The notes beneath the pieces were generated by a model that had not been told where the DNA came from, did no database searches, and was given only the letters and a program-made list of their open reading frames with translations. Positions 23,377 through 35,689 of a stretch of DNA of 64,000 nt are shown here, piece after piece. Both the position numbers and the translations under genes were made by a program. The stretch covers positions 62,001 through 126,000 of the forward strand of contig JALLLT010000068.1 in assembly GCA_025266875.1 (NCBI GenBank), in the 5' to 3' direction. The stretch's first letter is position 1; each line of letters begins with the position of its first letter. Origin of the DNA: Fennellomyces sp. T-0311. Lineage: Eukaryota > Mucoromycota > Mucoromycetes > Mucorales > Lichtheimiaceae.

Positions 23377-26300
23377 TCAGAAGGAGTAGAATTTGCCAGT
23401 TCGATACACTACGCCGTCGCCTCGTACAAGCAGGAGTGGTAGCTTGCGGTGGCCATCCTCTTCATCGACGACAATAGCAGGGCTTGACAAGAGCTCATTC
23501 AGGTCGGGTACAGTGCATGTCAGCGATTCGCGTGAGCGATAGTCTGTGCGAGGGCTCTTGATGTCGCCAAACCACACAGCCAAGTCGCGAGTCAGGTTTT
23601 CGCCGGTGATGGTCAATGGCGAGGCGTCACCGCCGCCAGCGGTCGGTTCCGTCACCTGTGACATTATGGGGAAGGGTGTGATAGGAGCGCTTGCCGGCTC
23701 GGCAAACATTGGGTTCATGGTGAATGGCGAGTTGAATCCAGTCTCACATGATGCATTGCCTGCAACCAAGGGCGGGGGTGTCCAGAAAGTGTACGTTGCG
23801 CAGTCCGTACCAACAATCGTCCACACAGCCGCATCAGACACATCTTCAGTCCAGCATGCACCATCGGCCTGTTGTCCGTTGCCACTGCTGTCTGTGCTGC
23901 CGCGTCGATCCAGCACCGATGAGCTGCTTCCTCGACGACCGCTGACTGCGGGTACGTCATTGAGCGAGTTGACGCGTCGTCGATGCGATGCCATCACACC
24001 AGGTTGTTGCTGCAATTTGGCTGGCAAGGACATGGGCTTGACAACGTCGCACGAAACCCGTCGCTTGCGGACCACCTTGCCACTGGTTTCCTGCGACACT
24101 ACAAAGTCATTGTTCGAAGAAATGTTGCTCAGCATCTGTTGAGCTTCCATCCAGGTCGAAGGGGATTCGGCTTGCTTGGCGTTCGCTGCTTGTGGTCGAG
24201 AAGCAATGAAGGAACGAGCCGTGGTGGTCTTGTGCATACCAACAACATCGTTGAGACATGCAAGGTAAGTGATGGGTTGGCAGGACTGGGGCAAAGACCA
24301 TTCTTGGGCCTGGTCAAAGGGCGCATGACCGTGGCGGAAGCTGGCCTTGTTGTTGTGAGCAATGGATGGATCCTGAACGATCTGGAAGGCGATCTTGTGT
24401 AGCTGGGATACGGGGTCCCCAAGCGACTCATCGCCACACTCGCCACCTGTTGTACCTGAAAGGTCTTCCATGCGGTTGCCACCCAACACCATGCTGCCCT
24501 TGTCAACCTTGCGGATGACCATGACGGGGCTGACCAGACCAGTGGAAACGCACTGCAAGACGACGGCTTGATTGTAGTGGATAGCCAAGGGCTGCTGGTT
24601 GATGTCGGTCTGCAAAGCGATGGCGGGAGGCGGCGGGTAGTTTGGGTTTGTCGGGTGATGCTTTCGGGGCATTGCTGTGATATCCGGTGCCCTTGAAGTA
24701 TCGACGATCCAAATGACGAAGGGGTCCCAAGATCCCGTGCGGGCCACGAAGCACGTTCCGTTGCCATTGCTGCCCTTGTGTGCTTGGCCATTGCTGGAGA
24801 CGCCCAAGTACTTTGTCGAGACAGTCTGGGAGCGGATGCGGTTGAACAGTGAGATCGTCGTACCATGATGGATGCACACTGCAAAATAAAAAAAGTGAGC
24901 AAAAAAAAGAAATTGGCCACAACAGCTGACAAAAAAGAAAAAGCTTGTTCTGGTTGTACTTACACTCCATGTTCTTTACGCTCTGACGCTTCTTGCTCGG
25001 CTTGCTGATGACCTTGATACCCTTGCTGGCGAGGGTGCCGAGCTGAAGGCCGTTGCCGAGCTGGATCTTGGCCAAGACTTCGACGCGCTTGCGTTTCTCA
25101 TCGGCATCATTAATATGCAGATGCTTGGACACGCATTTCGCAGACATGGTTGTGTCACCCGAGGCGGCCGCGTTACTGGCTGCTGCGGCGGAGGAGGAAC
25201 CGTCGAGGACGGTGCCATTGGGCGCATACCACTCGAGCACACCGGTCTGGCTTGTGGCCTCGCCGGAAATGTGGATGGTGAGCTTGGGCGGACTTAGCGA
25301 GGCAGGATAGAAGTTCTTGGAGGCCGGCTGAGCATCCTGGTTTGTACAATCATTGGTCCACCACGACGACCCAGAAAGTACGGTGGTGGGAGGCGGGCAC
25401 AAGAACCTAAATTTTTTCTTTTATGAGAAAGAGTCATTCTCCTTTTGTGTACGTGTCGCCTTACCTTTTCTCGGTGCCATAGCTTTTCTGTGCAACTTTG
25501 CTCGTCAGAATCATGACGGTGCGTTCGCCCGAGCCAGCAGGATCGTTGCTCATCAGGTACTGTTGGACATGAGGCTTGAGTGCTGCAGCCGTGTTGGCTC
25601 CTTGGAGCATTCGCGCTGTAACCAAGCTGCTCTTGGAAGTCCGCAGCCGATTGTTTGCCGCGGCGGCTGCCGCTGCCTGTGCCGCCTGCTGGTTGTTCTC
25701 AGCCCAGGCCATGTCTTCGTCCTCCTCAGGGATCGCCGGGTGCTGCTTTCCGTTGAATGTGAGCTGGTCGTACACGCAGTTGGGCTGCATCGGCGTGATG
25801 GGTGGCGAAGGCGATGACGATGACATGGATGACGTGATAGTATTGGATGGTGAAGTGGGTGGTGACAGACGAGACGATTTGCTCGCTCGCCGCTTGGCTG
25901 TAGCCTTTTCCTTGGATTGGTCCACAAACCACATTTCATTCGGCGCGATCGTTTGATGGTCCTGTTGTGGCTGTGTTGCTTGCTGATGCTGTTGTTGTTG
26001 TTGTTGTTGTTGCTGATGCTGTAGCAAATAGTCTGCAGATGTGGACGAGGGCGACGCGGTCATGTTCACCATATCATGCTGTTGGGTTTGCTGTTGCTGC
26101 TCGTATTCGGTGGCGGGATCAACCAAAGGGAGCGCAGTATGGAAAGAAGTGGGACCCGTCGGGAACAAGAGCGGGGCATCGCGATCCTCGTCTGCGTTCA
26201 AGGCATCCAAGAAGCTGGGCGAGAAGAAGGCGGGGGTGGTGGGTGAACCAGAGGATGCCTGCATGGGCAACGAAGTCTCTAGTCTCAGCGACATTGTGCG

Positions 26301-26750
26301 TTTATGCTGTGCTTGCTGGCGTTGCTGGTCGTCGACGGTGCTGCCGGAACTGTTGGAGGACCAGGACGATGGCAGGCCCAGCAGCTGCTGGAGGTCCATG
26401 TCCAAACGTCTTGTGTCAAACTCCTGCTTAATTGTGTCAAATGAGTGATAGTCAAGCTCGCCGACAGCGACGGAATGGCGTCTGGAGGCAGTGCCGCCAT
26501 TGGTATGGTCCTGGTCAAAATCAAAGCTAAGCGCCGAGGTGGAGAAGATGGTATCGAGGTTCAGGTCGTAGGGATTGCTGTGGTCAAGCATCAAGGCGTC
26601 TGTCGAGGGTGGCATGGGCACGGACGTCGATGGTGAGCTCGGGGACGAGTAGACATAATCTGACCACACGGATGACGTTTTCTCAGGAAAGTCTTGCTTC
26701 CGTTTGCGCGAGAGCGGCTTTGCGGCGTCATTGGTCAATGTGTCAAGCAT
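23377..26750 (-). CDS. CSL family transcription factor (CBF1/RBP-J, Su(H), LAG-1 type)
   Basis: This DNA-binding protein of the CSL family binds GTG(A/G)GAA-type sites; fungal members such as Cbf11 and Cbf12 of fission yeast act without Notch. I read three exons, 26750-25465, 25406-24964 and 24878-23377, all in phase, giving 1076 residues. The N-terminal 420 residues are low-complexity, with a poly-Gln tract (coding DNA about 25985-26025), Ser/Pro runs and poly-Ala. The Rel-like N-terminal domain starts with ILTSKVAQKSYGTEKRFLCP. The beta-trefoil domain begins LCIHHGTTISLFNRIRSQTV, followed by the STKYLGVS strand. The C-terminal Rel-like domain carries GENLTRDLAVWFGDI near the end, followed by a short tail. 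The long N-terminus resembles the long fungal CSL class. It lies divergent to the KICS2-like gene with a shared 1.2 kb upstream region. Confidence 0.92.
25985..26025. repeat. CAA/CAG-type trinucleotide repeat (poly-Gln) in the CSL gene
   Basis: A run of tgt/tgc triplets on the plus strand encodes consecutive glutamines in the CSL N-terminus. Such a tract can vary in length between strains. Confidence 0.8.
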
Positions 26751-27968
26751 TAGATTTTTGAAGAGGTTGTTATCGCCAGCGATGAAGAAAAGGTTGGGGG
26801 GTTGTTCAGAGTGGAGAAAAAAAAAAGAAAGTGGGAAGAGTCAGAAAAAAAAGCGGGGCAAGGCAGTCCTTATAAACGGAAGATGGAAGGTTACACAGTC
26901 GACGGCACTAATCTCTGGAGGATTGAAGAACCGACAATCAAGCGAAGCGAACCCCACATTTCGCAAACCAATGAAAACGAGTTGCTGACCCTTTTTGCCT
27001 GAAACAGGCGAAATGGGGTATATGTTTTCCGCCGCACCCCCTCACAGCCCTTCATGCTTAGACCAAAGAAGCAGCGACGAGAAGAATGCTGCACCATGCA
27101 GCCCCACCGCCGATGGACCGCCCGCCCGCCAAAGAAGCCAAAAAAGCGCGGCAACGGGGGATGGAGGGTGGCGATGAAAAAGATTCCCCCCCACATGACA
27201 TCCCCCGGGCCAGCTGATGACTTGTCGCGCAGGTTACCTATTTACTTAGGCCGAAACGACGGCTGGTTGCACAGCGACTCCACCTTAGGAGGGGGGGGGT
27301 TATGTGCGATGGTGAAACAGAAGTAATGTACCACCATCTGCGCAACCCTTTTTTTTTACATTCTCGATCGACGCCCTCGCTCCCTTTGTTGCCTGTTTAT
27401 CCGCACCGGTTTGTTATGATCAGATGTCGCAACTTGACGGTTAACTGTCTCATATCACCTGCCTGGCTCGTCTTTAAACCTGCTCGCTGCCTGCAACTTA
27501 CTGCATCCGGTCATCGTCTCGACGCTGGTGCCTGAATTCCCCTGGTGGCCGCCCCCAATATAGGATGGAGAATTATAGCCTCTCGCGGCCTTTGAAGCTT
27601 TGCGTCATGAAGGGCCATCCAAATCTCCGCGATTCAATGGCTCTGCACTTTTGACACATTTTGTCAGGTTATTCGCCGTATCGCTCCACCGGCCGGATCA
27701 GCCACAACACTGTCGCTTGCTATGGAAACATAACAGATCGCCCGCTTCCCCCACATTCTCTACTTTTCATCGTCTACCAGACCATCCCTCATTCAGACGC
27801 AGCCACAAAAGCTGAACAAACTTCCTTTTTCGGCGAAAATGATGGCTTGACCGCGACGCCCCAGTCTGCGCGGGACGCCTACTTGACGCTACTGTGACCC
27901 CCCCCCCCGCCGCCGTCCCACCGCAGACACACACATATATACGCACACACACAAAAAAAAAGCCCGCA
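26751..27968. promoter_or_regulatory. Shared divergent upstream region of CSL and KICS2-like genes
   Basis: This 1.2 kb stretch contains G/C homopolymer runs (27290-27299; a C-run at 27898-27908) and a CA-rich stretch at about 27927-27951 just before the KICS2-like ATG. Short frames are present, but none has a recognisable domain. No specific factor site is claimed. Confidence 0.45.
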
Positions 27969-29782
27969 ATGGACGACAATGAATGCATTTCCTACTGGAG
28001 CGCATTGGGCGCCTTTGATTATGCCGCGGCGAACAAGTCCGGCGCTCGTTTTCTGAGGGCAAGTTTAACTTTTTTTCCATTGATTCATTGCATCCCCACA
28101 ATTCAAAAAATAATCTGACTCGGCACTTTCGCCGGAAATAGGTATACCAGCCATTTAGCGCGTTGCTTGTCAAACTGGCCAACTGCGAAGGCCTCTACAC
28201 GCAATTATCCTTCTTGAAACCGAAATGGTACTACGTGCGCAAAGATCCTGTAAGTCCGGCCTGTTTCACTGGACACTGAAACCAACACTAACCAAAAGCC
28301 TATCAAAAACTCAAGTTAAACCTGTTGTATCGCTTCCTCGCCGAAGAAGCAGCCAGAGAAATTGCCATTTTAGACAGCCATCCAATTGCAAGTCGTGCCG
28401 ACACGGCACCGATCTTGGCAACCTTGCACGCATTAATGGACCTCTGTCGCGTGCGCCAGACGTTTATTCGCATGTAACACTTTACTGAACCACGTTTTTT
28501 TCATATTTCCATAGTAACGAATTGGGGGGGGGGAATGTACAGATACCAACTGCTGCTAAACAGCGGCAGCAATGATGATACGTTCCAAGCGGTGTTGGGG
28601 GATTTGGAAACATTGCAACGGGAGCAGCAGCATGACTGTAGTCGGGATCGGTTAGGCTTGCTTGGACTAGGAGTTGCCAAGGAAATAAGTATTCTGCGAT
28701 CCCTCCTAAAAGCACGACAGGCCATTATTGATTACGCCTTTCAGGATGCATGCATTGCGCTGTTTACGTGTAAACAAGATCTTAATGATTGGAAAGTTGC
28801 ATGTCAGGAACAGGATTATGCAGAAGTAGGCCACCAACACCCACTACATTCTCTCTCTCTCTATTTCTTCTTACTGACATCATTGTGCAGAAGTCAAACA
28901 CGACGACGCGGCAGGAGGCAAGAGAAGCAGTACCGGCATGGAAAGCAATGTTTTTTGGTGGTGCAGCAGATGTAATTAAAAATATTGGGAAAGGGGTAAA
29001 AAAAAAAAACTAAGCTGACATACATTGTTTAGGTTGCAAAACACGGCGAGGCGTGGCCCAATATCATTCGTTGGCCTACCAAGTACTTGGATAACCTGTA
29101 TGCCAAGATGACCCTCTATTTTAACAACATCCTGCTGGAGAAGGAAAAGTTGCTGACTGACGACGATCCTGAAAAAGCCCTGTGGAAAGGGATCAAAATA
29201 GATTACCATGATCAGTAAGTTTTGTCTTTTTTTGGCGGTTTTTTTTGGCGGGATGCTGTGCATGGCTCTGATGACCTTACAGGATATGCACGTTTCGGAA
29301 ACGTTTTGGCGCGCATTGTGTTGGGCTTATTTATGAAGTGACACCTTCTGTACCGTTTCACCCGCAAGGCTATGTACTTTCAGGCACTCCTTATGAGCCA
29401 CCCCAGGGTATTCATTCCTTTCCTTTTATCTACTGTCAACCGAATGTAAGGACTGCGAAAAAAGAACCCCTGGCCCATTCATGGTTCTGACATCTAAACA
29501 AAATTTCAGCAAGCACCCAAGGAGCACATGCCCAACATTATTTCCATTATCCAGGGAAGCCGAAACAAGCTGAGTGACCCAAAAATGGGGCCAGTGTACT
29601 TTTTTGATAGCAAAATCAGCAGCACGTATTATCTGGCGCAGGTCGATGAGCACGTTGTTCTAGTGGTCATCTATCTTGAGCGGCAGGTACAACGTGAGCC
29701 GTCCACACTGGACTTTATGGCGACCATGGTAACGGGGCTGCGGGGCACGTCGGTCATTGCTGACCTTTCGCGAATGGAATAA
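27969..29782 (+). CDS. KICSTOR subunit 2 (KICS2/C12orf66)-like protein
   Basis: I read eight exons: 27969-28058, 28142-28249, 28316-28473, 28543-28825, 28891-28995, 29033-29214, 29283-29445 and 29510-29782. The sum is 1362 bases, or 453 residues, close to the roughly 445 of animal KICS2. Resemblance to the animal protein runs along the whole length: an N-terminal LGAFDYAAANKS segment, YYVRKDP before a helical LNLLYRFL, a central KAMFFGG segment followed by MTLYFNN, and a C-terminal block with PKEHMPNIISIIQ and YFFDSKISSTYYL. In animals KICS2 is part of KICSTOR, which recruits the GATOR1 complex to lysosomes and so restrains TORC1 when amino acids are low. Intron 1 uses a GC donor (GCAAGT). 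The first ATG is preceded by a CA-rich leader. There is no signal peptide or membrane segment. The assignment is by remembered family sequence and needs a profile search. Confidence 0.8.
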
Positions 29783-32700
29783 TTTGAGCTTAGATAATGG
29801 CGAATAAAAAAATCGTGCTTATAGCAAGGTAGCCATGTGTTACTTTTGGGCGGGTTGAAATGTGGGGGTGGGCACGTGGATACCCCACATTAAACACATT
29901 TGAGTTTTGGACCGTACCGAACCATGGATTGTATTACCCAATAGCGTCATGATACATCTCCCATTTCGTCTTGGCCACTGTGCCTGTCAACAATACACAC
30001 AACTTTTTTTTGGGCACACAAGAGCCCTACTGTTTATAGAATCATCAGAGCTTTCTCGAAGATCTCGTATTACATCCCCCAAGCTTCCCCGCATCATGGA
30101 GGGGTTACAAGAATAGATAGTTTGGAATAGTACACCGGTTTTCGTACAACCTTTCCTAAAAACCGCTGACCCTCCGCGGCAACGTTCCCCGCTAGAGTAT
30201 AGTTGCCGGTATTTTTCTTTTCGCGCAAAAAAGATGAATTAACCTTGCATATATAAACCACTTATTACTTTGCCCATGTACAAAATCTTAAAGGTGGGTA
30301 AAGAGTCACGTAATCGGCTATGACCGTGCGATGTGCTAACACAATAGTTATCCTTTCAAGAACAGAATTAAACGCGGATGGGACGCGTGCAATATACCTT
30401 TTGCATGATCGTTAGGATGTTATACGCGAGAGCTTGACAACTCTGTTATGCTTTTTTCTGTTTCTTTTTATGTAAAAAGAACTTGTCGTGATACCAACTC
30501 ATTTACAACACGTAAAAAGCCAAGAAACCGGATGACCTTTCCCTAAAATGCTTATAAATGAAAATGATCGCTGTGCGTTCATGGGAGAGAACGAGAGAGG
30601 CACTTTTTCATTTGTAATGCATTGAGAGGGCAGGAAAAATACCCATAGAAACTAAATGGGGCAGCTCTGTGAAGTGCTTTTCAATTCATGCAAATGCAAC
30701 CAAAGTTACACCATGTATTCTTTTAGGAATGTACATATTGCGCCATCAAAATTGCCAACACTCCATTTTTTTTAAAAGCGCCATCAGTTTCAGCCTATCT
30801 TTGCGATGATGATCAACAGATTTTTTCATCCGTTGGAAATAAAAACTTAATTCGGGTATTGTTCTACCGACGGCATTTTGTTGCGCCAAGTTTTACCCGT
30901 TCAGCATTATGCGATATATAACGACCGATACGGGTCAATCATTACCAAAGTTAGGCTTTTTAAAAAAATATAGTGCCGCAGCTTAGTGTCGGTGATGAAA
31001 TGATTGAGCTGACCATCATCATGGCCGGTTCCATGCGAAAGGTTTCACACATCCATTTACTGTGCAAAGCGTCTCTACTAGCCTGATGACCATCCTATTA
31101 TTAGCATGAGGGCACTCCAGAAACTCTTCTGGAACACTATATTTCCCTATCTAGTTCTACTGCAATATATGAACATCAAACACGTACGTCATTTACGAAT
31201 TTCTTTTCCGTCGGCGCTTTTGTTTCGTTGGGATACCCCAGTTATTTAATTGAAAAAAAACCTGTGACTCCATTCGTCCTGATTGTATGGAGATGTTGCA
31301 AACCTTGGTATTTTTATCCCAGGTATCACACGTTTATCTACAGCCAATCTTGGTTGAAGAATGTAGCACAACCTACTTTACGGTAACAAACATTTCACTT
31401 TTAGTGGCGGATGTGCACTCGTCATGTGAATCACCGCAGTTGTAGATCATTTCGCGATCGAGCACTCTTTTTTTCTGCGGCGAGATCTTATGCATCGAAC
31501 TCTGATATCGCCGCTTACAATTTGCTCTCCGAGTCAAAAAAAAATACCACACTCACACACAAAGTTTGAAAGATGTGCAGGAGAAAAGTATAGCCATATT
31601 GCGAAACATCATACTGCATTGAATGGAGTACAAGTGATCATCTTGGTTGTGTCAAAAACCTGTTTATGGATATTTCGTTCTGTCCAATCCCCCCCTTTAA
31701 GCTAATTTGTTTGTTAGGCGGCGAATCGGTGCTGTTACTGCGCATCCATTGGTGCGTCGGATCAAAAGGATCAATATCCAGAAACAAAGTTTTCTTTAAT
31801 TGCATCGGCCCCCAATACCGCATACCTGGGTTCATGTTTAAGATCATATTTTTAAAGTTTGTAAAGCCCCGATGGCTCTAGGCCTATCGCTTATGCGCAA
31901 CCGAGTTTCTGTCAGGATGACTATCTAATCAAATCTTGTACGTACGTAAAGATGTTCCGTCTATAATGACGCAAGCTTATATTATGCGATATCAAAAGTA
32001 CTGCTTTTTGATTCGGGAAATCCTTGAATATGCTTTCTTCTTTGTCATTACTGCCTGTGTTTGTACATGATGATTGCTGATCTTGATCCGTCGAGATCTC
32101 TGCCGATCACATATCCTAGTACATACAATTGTTCCCTGCTGTCCAGACAAGGTGCTGACGCCAGTTGCAATAATCTTTCCTAGCTTCTTTTAGCTTTTTT
32201 TCAGACAAGGTTCATGTCACCGCTAACAAAAATTGTGCGGATATGCTGTCAGAGAATATGTAATGCAAGGCGGGACAAATTGGCAAACCTGGGTTCAAAC
32301 GTTCATTAAATGTTCGTTATGCAGTGCATGCATCCCAGATTCCCTATATTACACCGAGCGCAGCTGTCACATGAATGCCATTAACGTATATCGATCAGTA
32401 CGTGAATGTGTAAGACGCTATAAAACAAATTGATTGTAATACAAAGCGCTACTTGGACGAGCAATTGCGATGAATCTTTGCTGCCAACGTTCACTCGATA
32501 AGGATTGCTGAAATGTTTGTATAGATCATGAAAAACATGCAGGCGTTCCAACATGTACGTAGAATGTGATATATGGCGACACTTAGTGCAATATATGTGT
32601 GTGTAATATTTTGGTGTATAGACTATGTAGCGGTTATTTTTTGCCTTTTTAGTCATGCCTGCAAATGCTGCTACATATTTGAGTTACGCCATTCTTGTTG

Positions 32701-35383
32701 ACCAGTAGATTAGGTTTGACGACATCTGATCAACGATTAGACACCGTAGTTTTCTAGAGAAACGTGCTTGTCTTGTTAGCCTTGTCGATAAAATTTTAGT
32801 GAGATAAAAACGGCGAGGAAAAAAAAAGTAGAAGAAAAAGGGCTCTCCATGGTGAGCTTCTTTTATATCCGTTAGATGTGTCAATTTTTCTCACGATGGC
32901 CTTTGCGTGTGGCCGAATTAATCACATCATTCTACAGATACGACCGTGGGTAATTTCATGTCACGGTTGTCATGCACAACAGAATGATATTAATGTGCAG
33001 TTTTCGGACTCACTGGTGCCCGAGAACCAAAAACGAAATGATATTCAATATAAAGAATAATGTCCAGTACTGGCGGTGTCCTTACTTTTGACACACTCAC
33101 TCCCATGTACGTCATTGGTCAATTTTTTCACGTCTCTTTTGATCATACAAAGTCAGGGAGAAGGTGCAATAGCAAAAACTGGCAGCATCTTCCATCATAT
33201 CAAACGCAAAAATTAATGATACAAGTTGAAAGATAAACTTTCTTTCATATTTATGACACTTTATGTTTTTTTAAGGCTGGTTAATGATAGAGATTCTTGT
33301 TTCTTGTGCTTTCCCAATATCGCTGTGCGTGTCTACCATACTGGTGTTTAAAAATGTTAATGAATATGAGAAAAACGTCAGTATGCCCTCTTTTATTGAA
33401 GATTAAAGTTTGTAGCTATCCATAATATATGCAACCCTAAAACTGCAGTTCCAAATCATGAGACGTATGCCAAATCTAACATGAGAAATGCCCACGGTCG
33501 TGGCCTGTGGAGTGATAGGCCGGAGTAAGATACTCACGCAATGACCATCGTGCGAAAAGTGATACGTACTGCATCGGTGGATACAAAAGTTGCACGTTCG
33601 GTTAATTTTTCTATATAGGACATCTCTGTTTATTAAATTTGATAGAGATAAGCTCATGCTAAAAATAATCACTGACTAGCATGCTAATTGTTGAGGTTTA
33701 GATTTTAGGCATACTTTTCTTGTAGAGAGAAACTGGAGAGTGCGAGACAAGCGACGTAGCTTCTGGACGGGGCGGTTGCTGACGAATTTATCACATGTAG
33801 TATAATACATTGCTTAGTTTGGGACCTCTTGGACTGTTCGTCTTGTTTAGATCGTACATCTGTTTGTTGTCGTCCACCTTCCTTGGTACGTACTAAAGCA
33901 GAGTATGCTTCCGTTCGATTTTCTCAAGCATCACATTTCACAGCATTAATATCTCTGGCTATTAGGTATTTTACTGGATACGTATGTGCAATGTCACTGC
34001 TCTTCAGCACTATATCTAGATATCATTCCATCACCTTGAAAGCTGGTGATAGCGTTTGTCATGTTCCCGACATCCATCATCATTCACGGCTACACGCTTT
34101 TCCTACTTTATGCTATATCCGCTGTCATTACGACATCAGCAGCTGTACAACTATCACTTGCCTTACTTGCTTTTATGTGCAACCTTGATTCGGATTTACC
34201 GATAGTATGGCAGCTCCTTTAACTTGGTTTATATGGTCTTCGGCTCCTTCATCTATAAGGCAAGATCATATGGAAGTCGGCAATAATAAGGATCGTAGGC
34301 TTATTAGACAAAGCATTCGCCTTCTTCGTCCCAAACGCATCATCAGAATAAATAGAGGCGTAGTTTTCCGCAATAAACATTATCGTATTTTGATCTTGGC
34401 ATTTCGAAAGCCTTCTTCATTTCAGCGATACCGCAGCGATCTCATGTTTATATTATTGCCTTTTAGAGTGTGTCTTGCTATTGCAGCAATGTCGTCCACC
34501 GTGGTGATATCTCTACTTGGAAAAAGAATGATCATTCGATCGCTTGTATGATGTTACCTTTCATTATAATTCCAGTGCAGATTGATTGGCGTATTATTAA
34601 AAGAGATTTAAGCTTCAACCTCAATGCTTTGGTCTCTGGGGTTCCGGTAACACTTTGTAATTGCGATTTCAAACATTATCGTGAAAGCTAGAACACGTCC
34701 ACATCAGTTATTACAGTTCCTTTATAAAGGGCATCATTCTACTTATCAATCTACCTAATGAAAGTTTTATTTTCCATGGCTGCTTAGGAGGAGAGTCACT
34801 TGAAGTAAATATGTTTTGGATTTAGAACAATGCAAATTTTCATCATTTGAAAGAACAGCAGTATTTCAATTGGAAAGCATAGGAGAACGTTTGAATTGCT
34901 ACTAAATGTTTTTATCTCTTTTTTCGTTTATTGCGCTGGATCGCAGTAGAAACCACATAGCATCGCTACCCAAATACTTTGGATGGACCATTTTCTGGGA
35001 CTTTTTTTGATTTTTGGAGATTACTTCTTGTTTAATAATGCTTTTCTCTACGTATGACCTTGATAAGGCTATATCTTAACCAACATGGTGAGTACAATTT
35101 CTTGTGTTTCATGAACCGGGTTTGTACATGGTCATTTGATGTTACTACCAGGAGTACGCATTACTTTTGCTCCTTACTAAGTTGCTTACAGCGTCATTTT
35201 TATATTTCTCTCTACAATATTTCATACGTATATGTATGATTTTAGGAGTATACACAACTTGGTACATAAATGACAAAGAGAAACCTTTGTTTTTGTTTTT
35301 TTTTTAGAGGGGGTTGTCATTACGTGTGTAATACCCTGGTAAGGGTTAATTATTTAAGGGTTGTAATCTCACTCTACATACAC
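29783..35383. other. Gene desert, AT-rich
   Basis: In 5.6 kb I find no intact gene. Plus-strand frames at 33829-34188 and 34207-34551 are open but lack domains. Part of this tract (34101-34440) is repeated in rearranged form at 50.3 kb, so at least some of it is dispersed repeat DNA. No tRNA or rRNA was recognised. Confidence 0.6.
34101..34440 (+). repeat. Dispersed repeat, copy A
   Basis: Two blocks are shared with 50332-50445: about 34108-34148 (tgctatatccgctgtcatta and onward) and about 34391-34440 (tcgaaagccttc followed by a gataccgc/gataccac stretch). The blocks are about 250 bases apart here and about 40 bases apart in the other copy, so one copy has a deletion or the other an insertion. 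Confidence 0.6.
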
Positions 35384-35416
35384 CACCATAGAAAAAATAA
35401 ATTCAAGATATATTCA
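35384..35416 (+). repeat. Left terminal inverted repeat of the 2.7 kb element
   Basis: Thirty-three bases pair with 38038-38070 read on the opposite strand, with two A/G differences. They are preceded by CAC. Confidence 0.75.
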
Positions 35417-35454
35417 TAGCATATTAAGATTTTTACGTATTTTTTTTTGGATTA

Positions 35455-35520
35455 TTTTGAATATATTTTGAATATATTTTGAATATCGTGTTCGAATATT
35501 TCTTAATATATTTTGAATAT
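35455..35520 (+). repeat. Subterminal TTTTGAATAT repeats, left side
   Basis: TTTTGAATAT occurs at 35455, 35466 and 35477 with an 11-base period, and again at 35511. The 19-base unit cttaatatattttgaatat at 35502-35520 recurs exactly at 37978-37996 near the right end, in the same orientation. Confidence 0.8.
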
Positions 35521-35689
35521 GTAAAAAGAAACGAATATTTTTCAAACATATTAATACGGTTGCGCATATGCTTTAAATCCTTATGGTGCGCAATAACTGT
35601 TTATTACTAATTCTTATAGTACTATCGTATTGCTACATATACTACTATTGCTAGACACATCACTTACCTCCATTTATCCCATCATATCG

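Noticed and set aside
23546..24142. A 198-codon plus-strand frame within the CSL gene.
   Set aside because: It lies antisense to conserved CSL exon 3 and is explained by the GC content of that exon.
33829..33880. CLDRTS in a plus-strand frame, like the SAC-family phosphoinositide phosphatase motif C-X5-R-T.
   Set aside because: No other SAC-domain segment lies before or after it, and the frame around it reads as noise.
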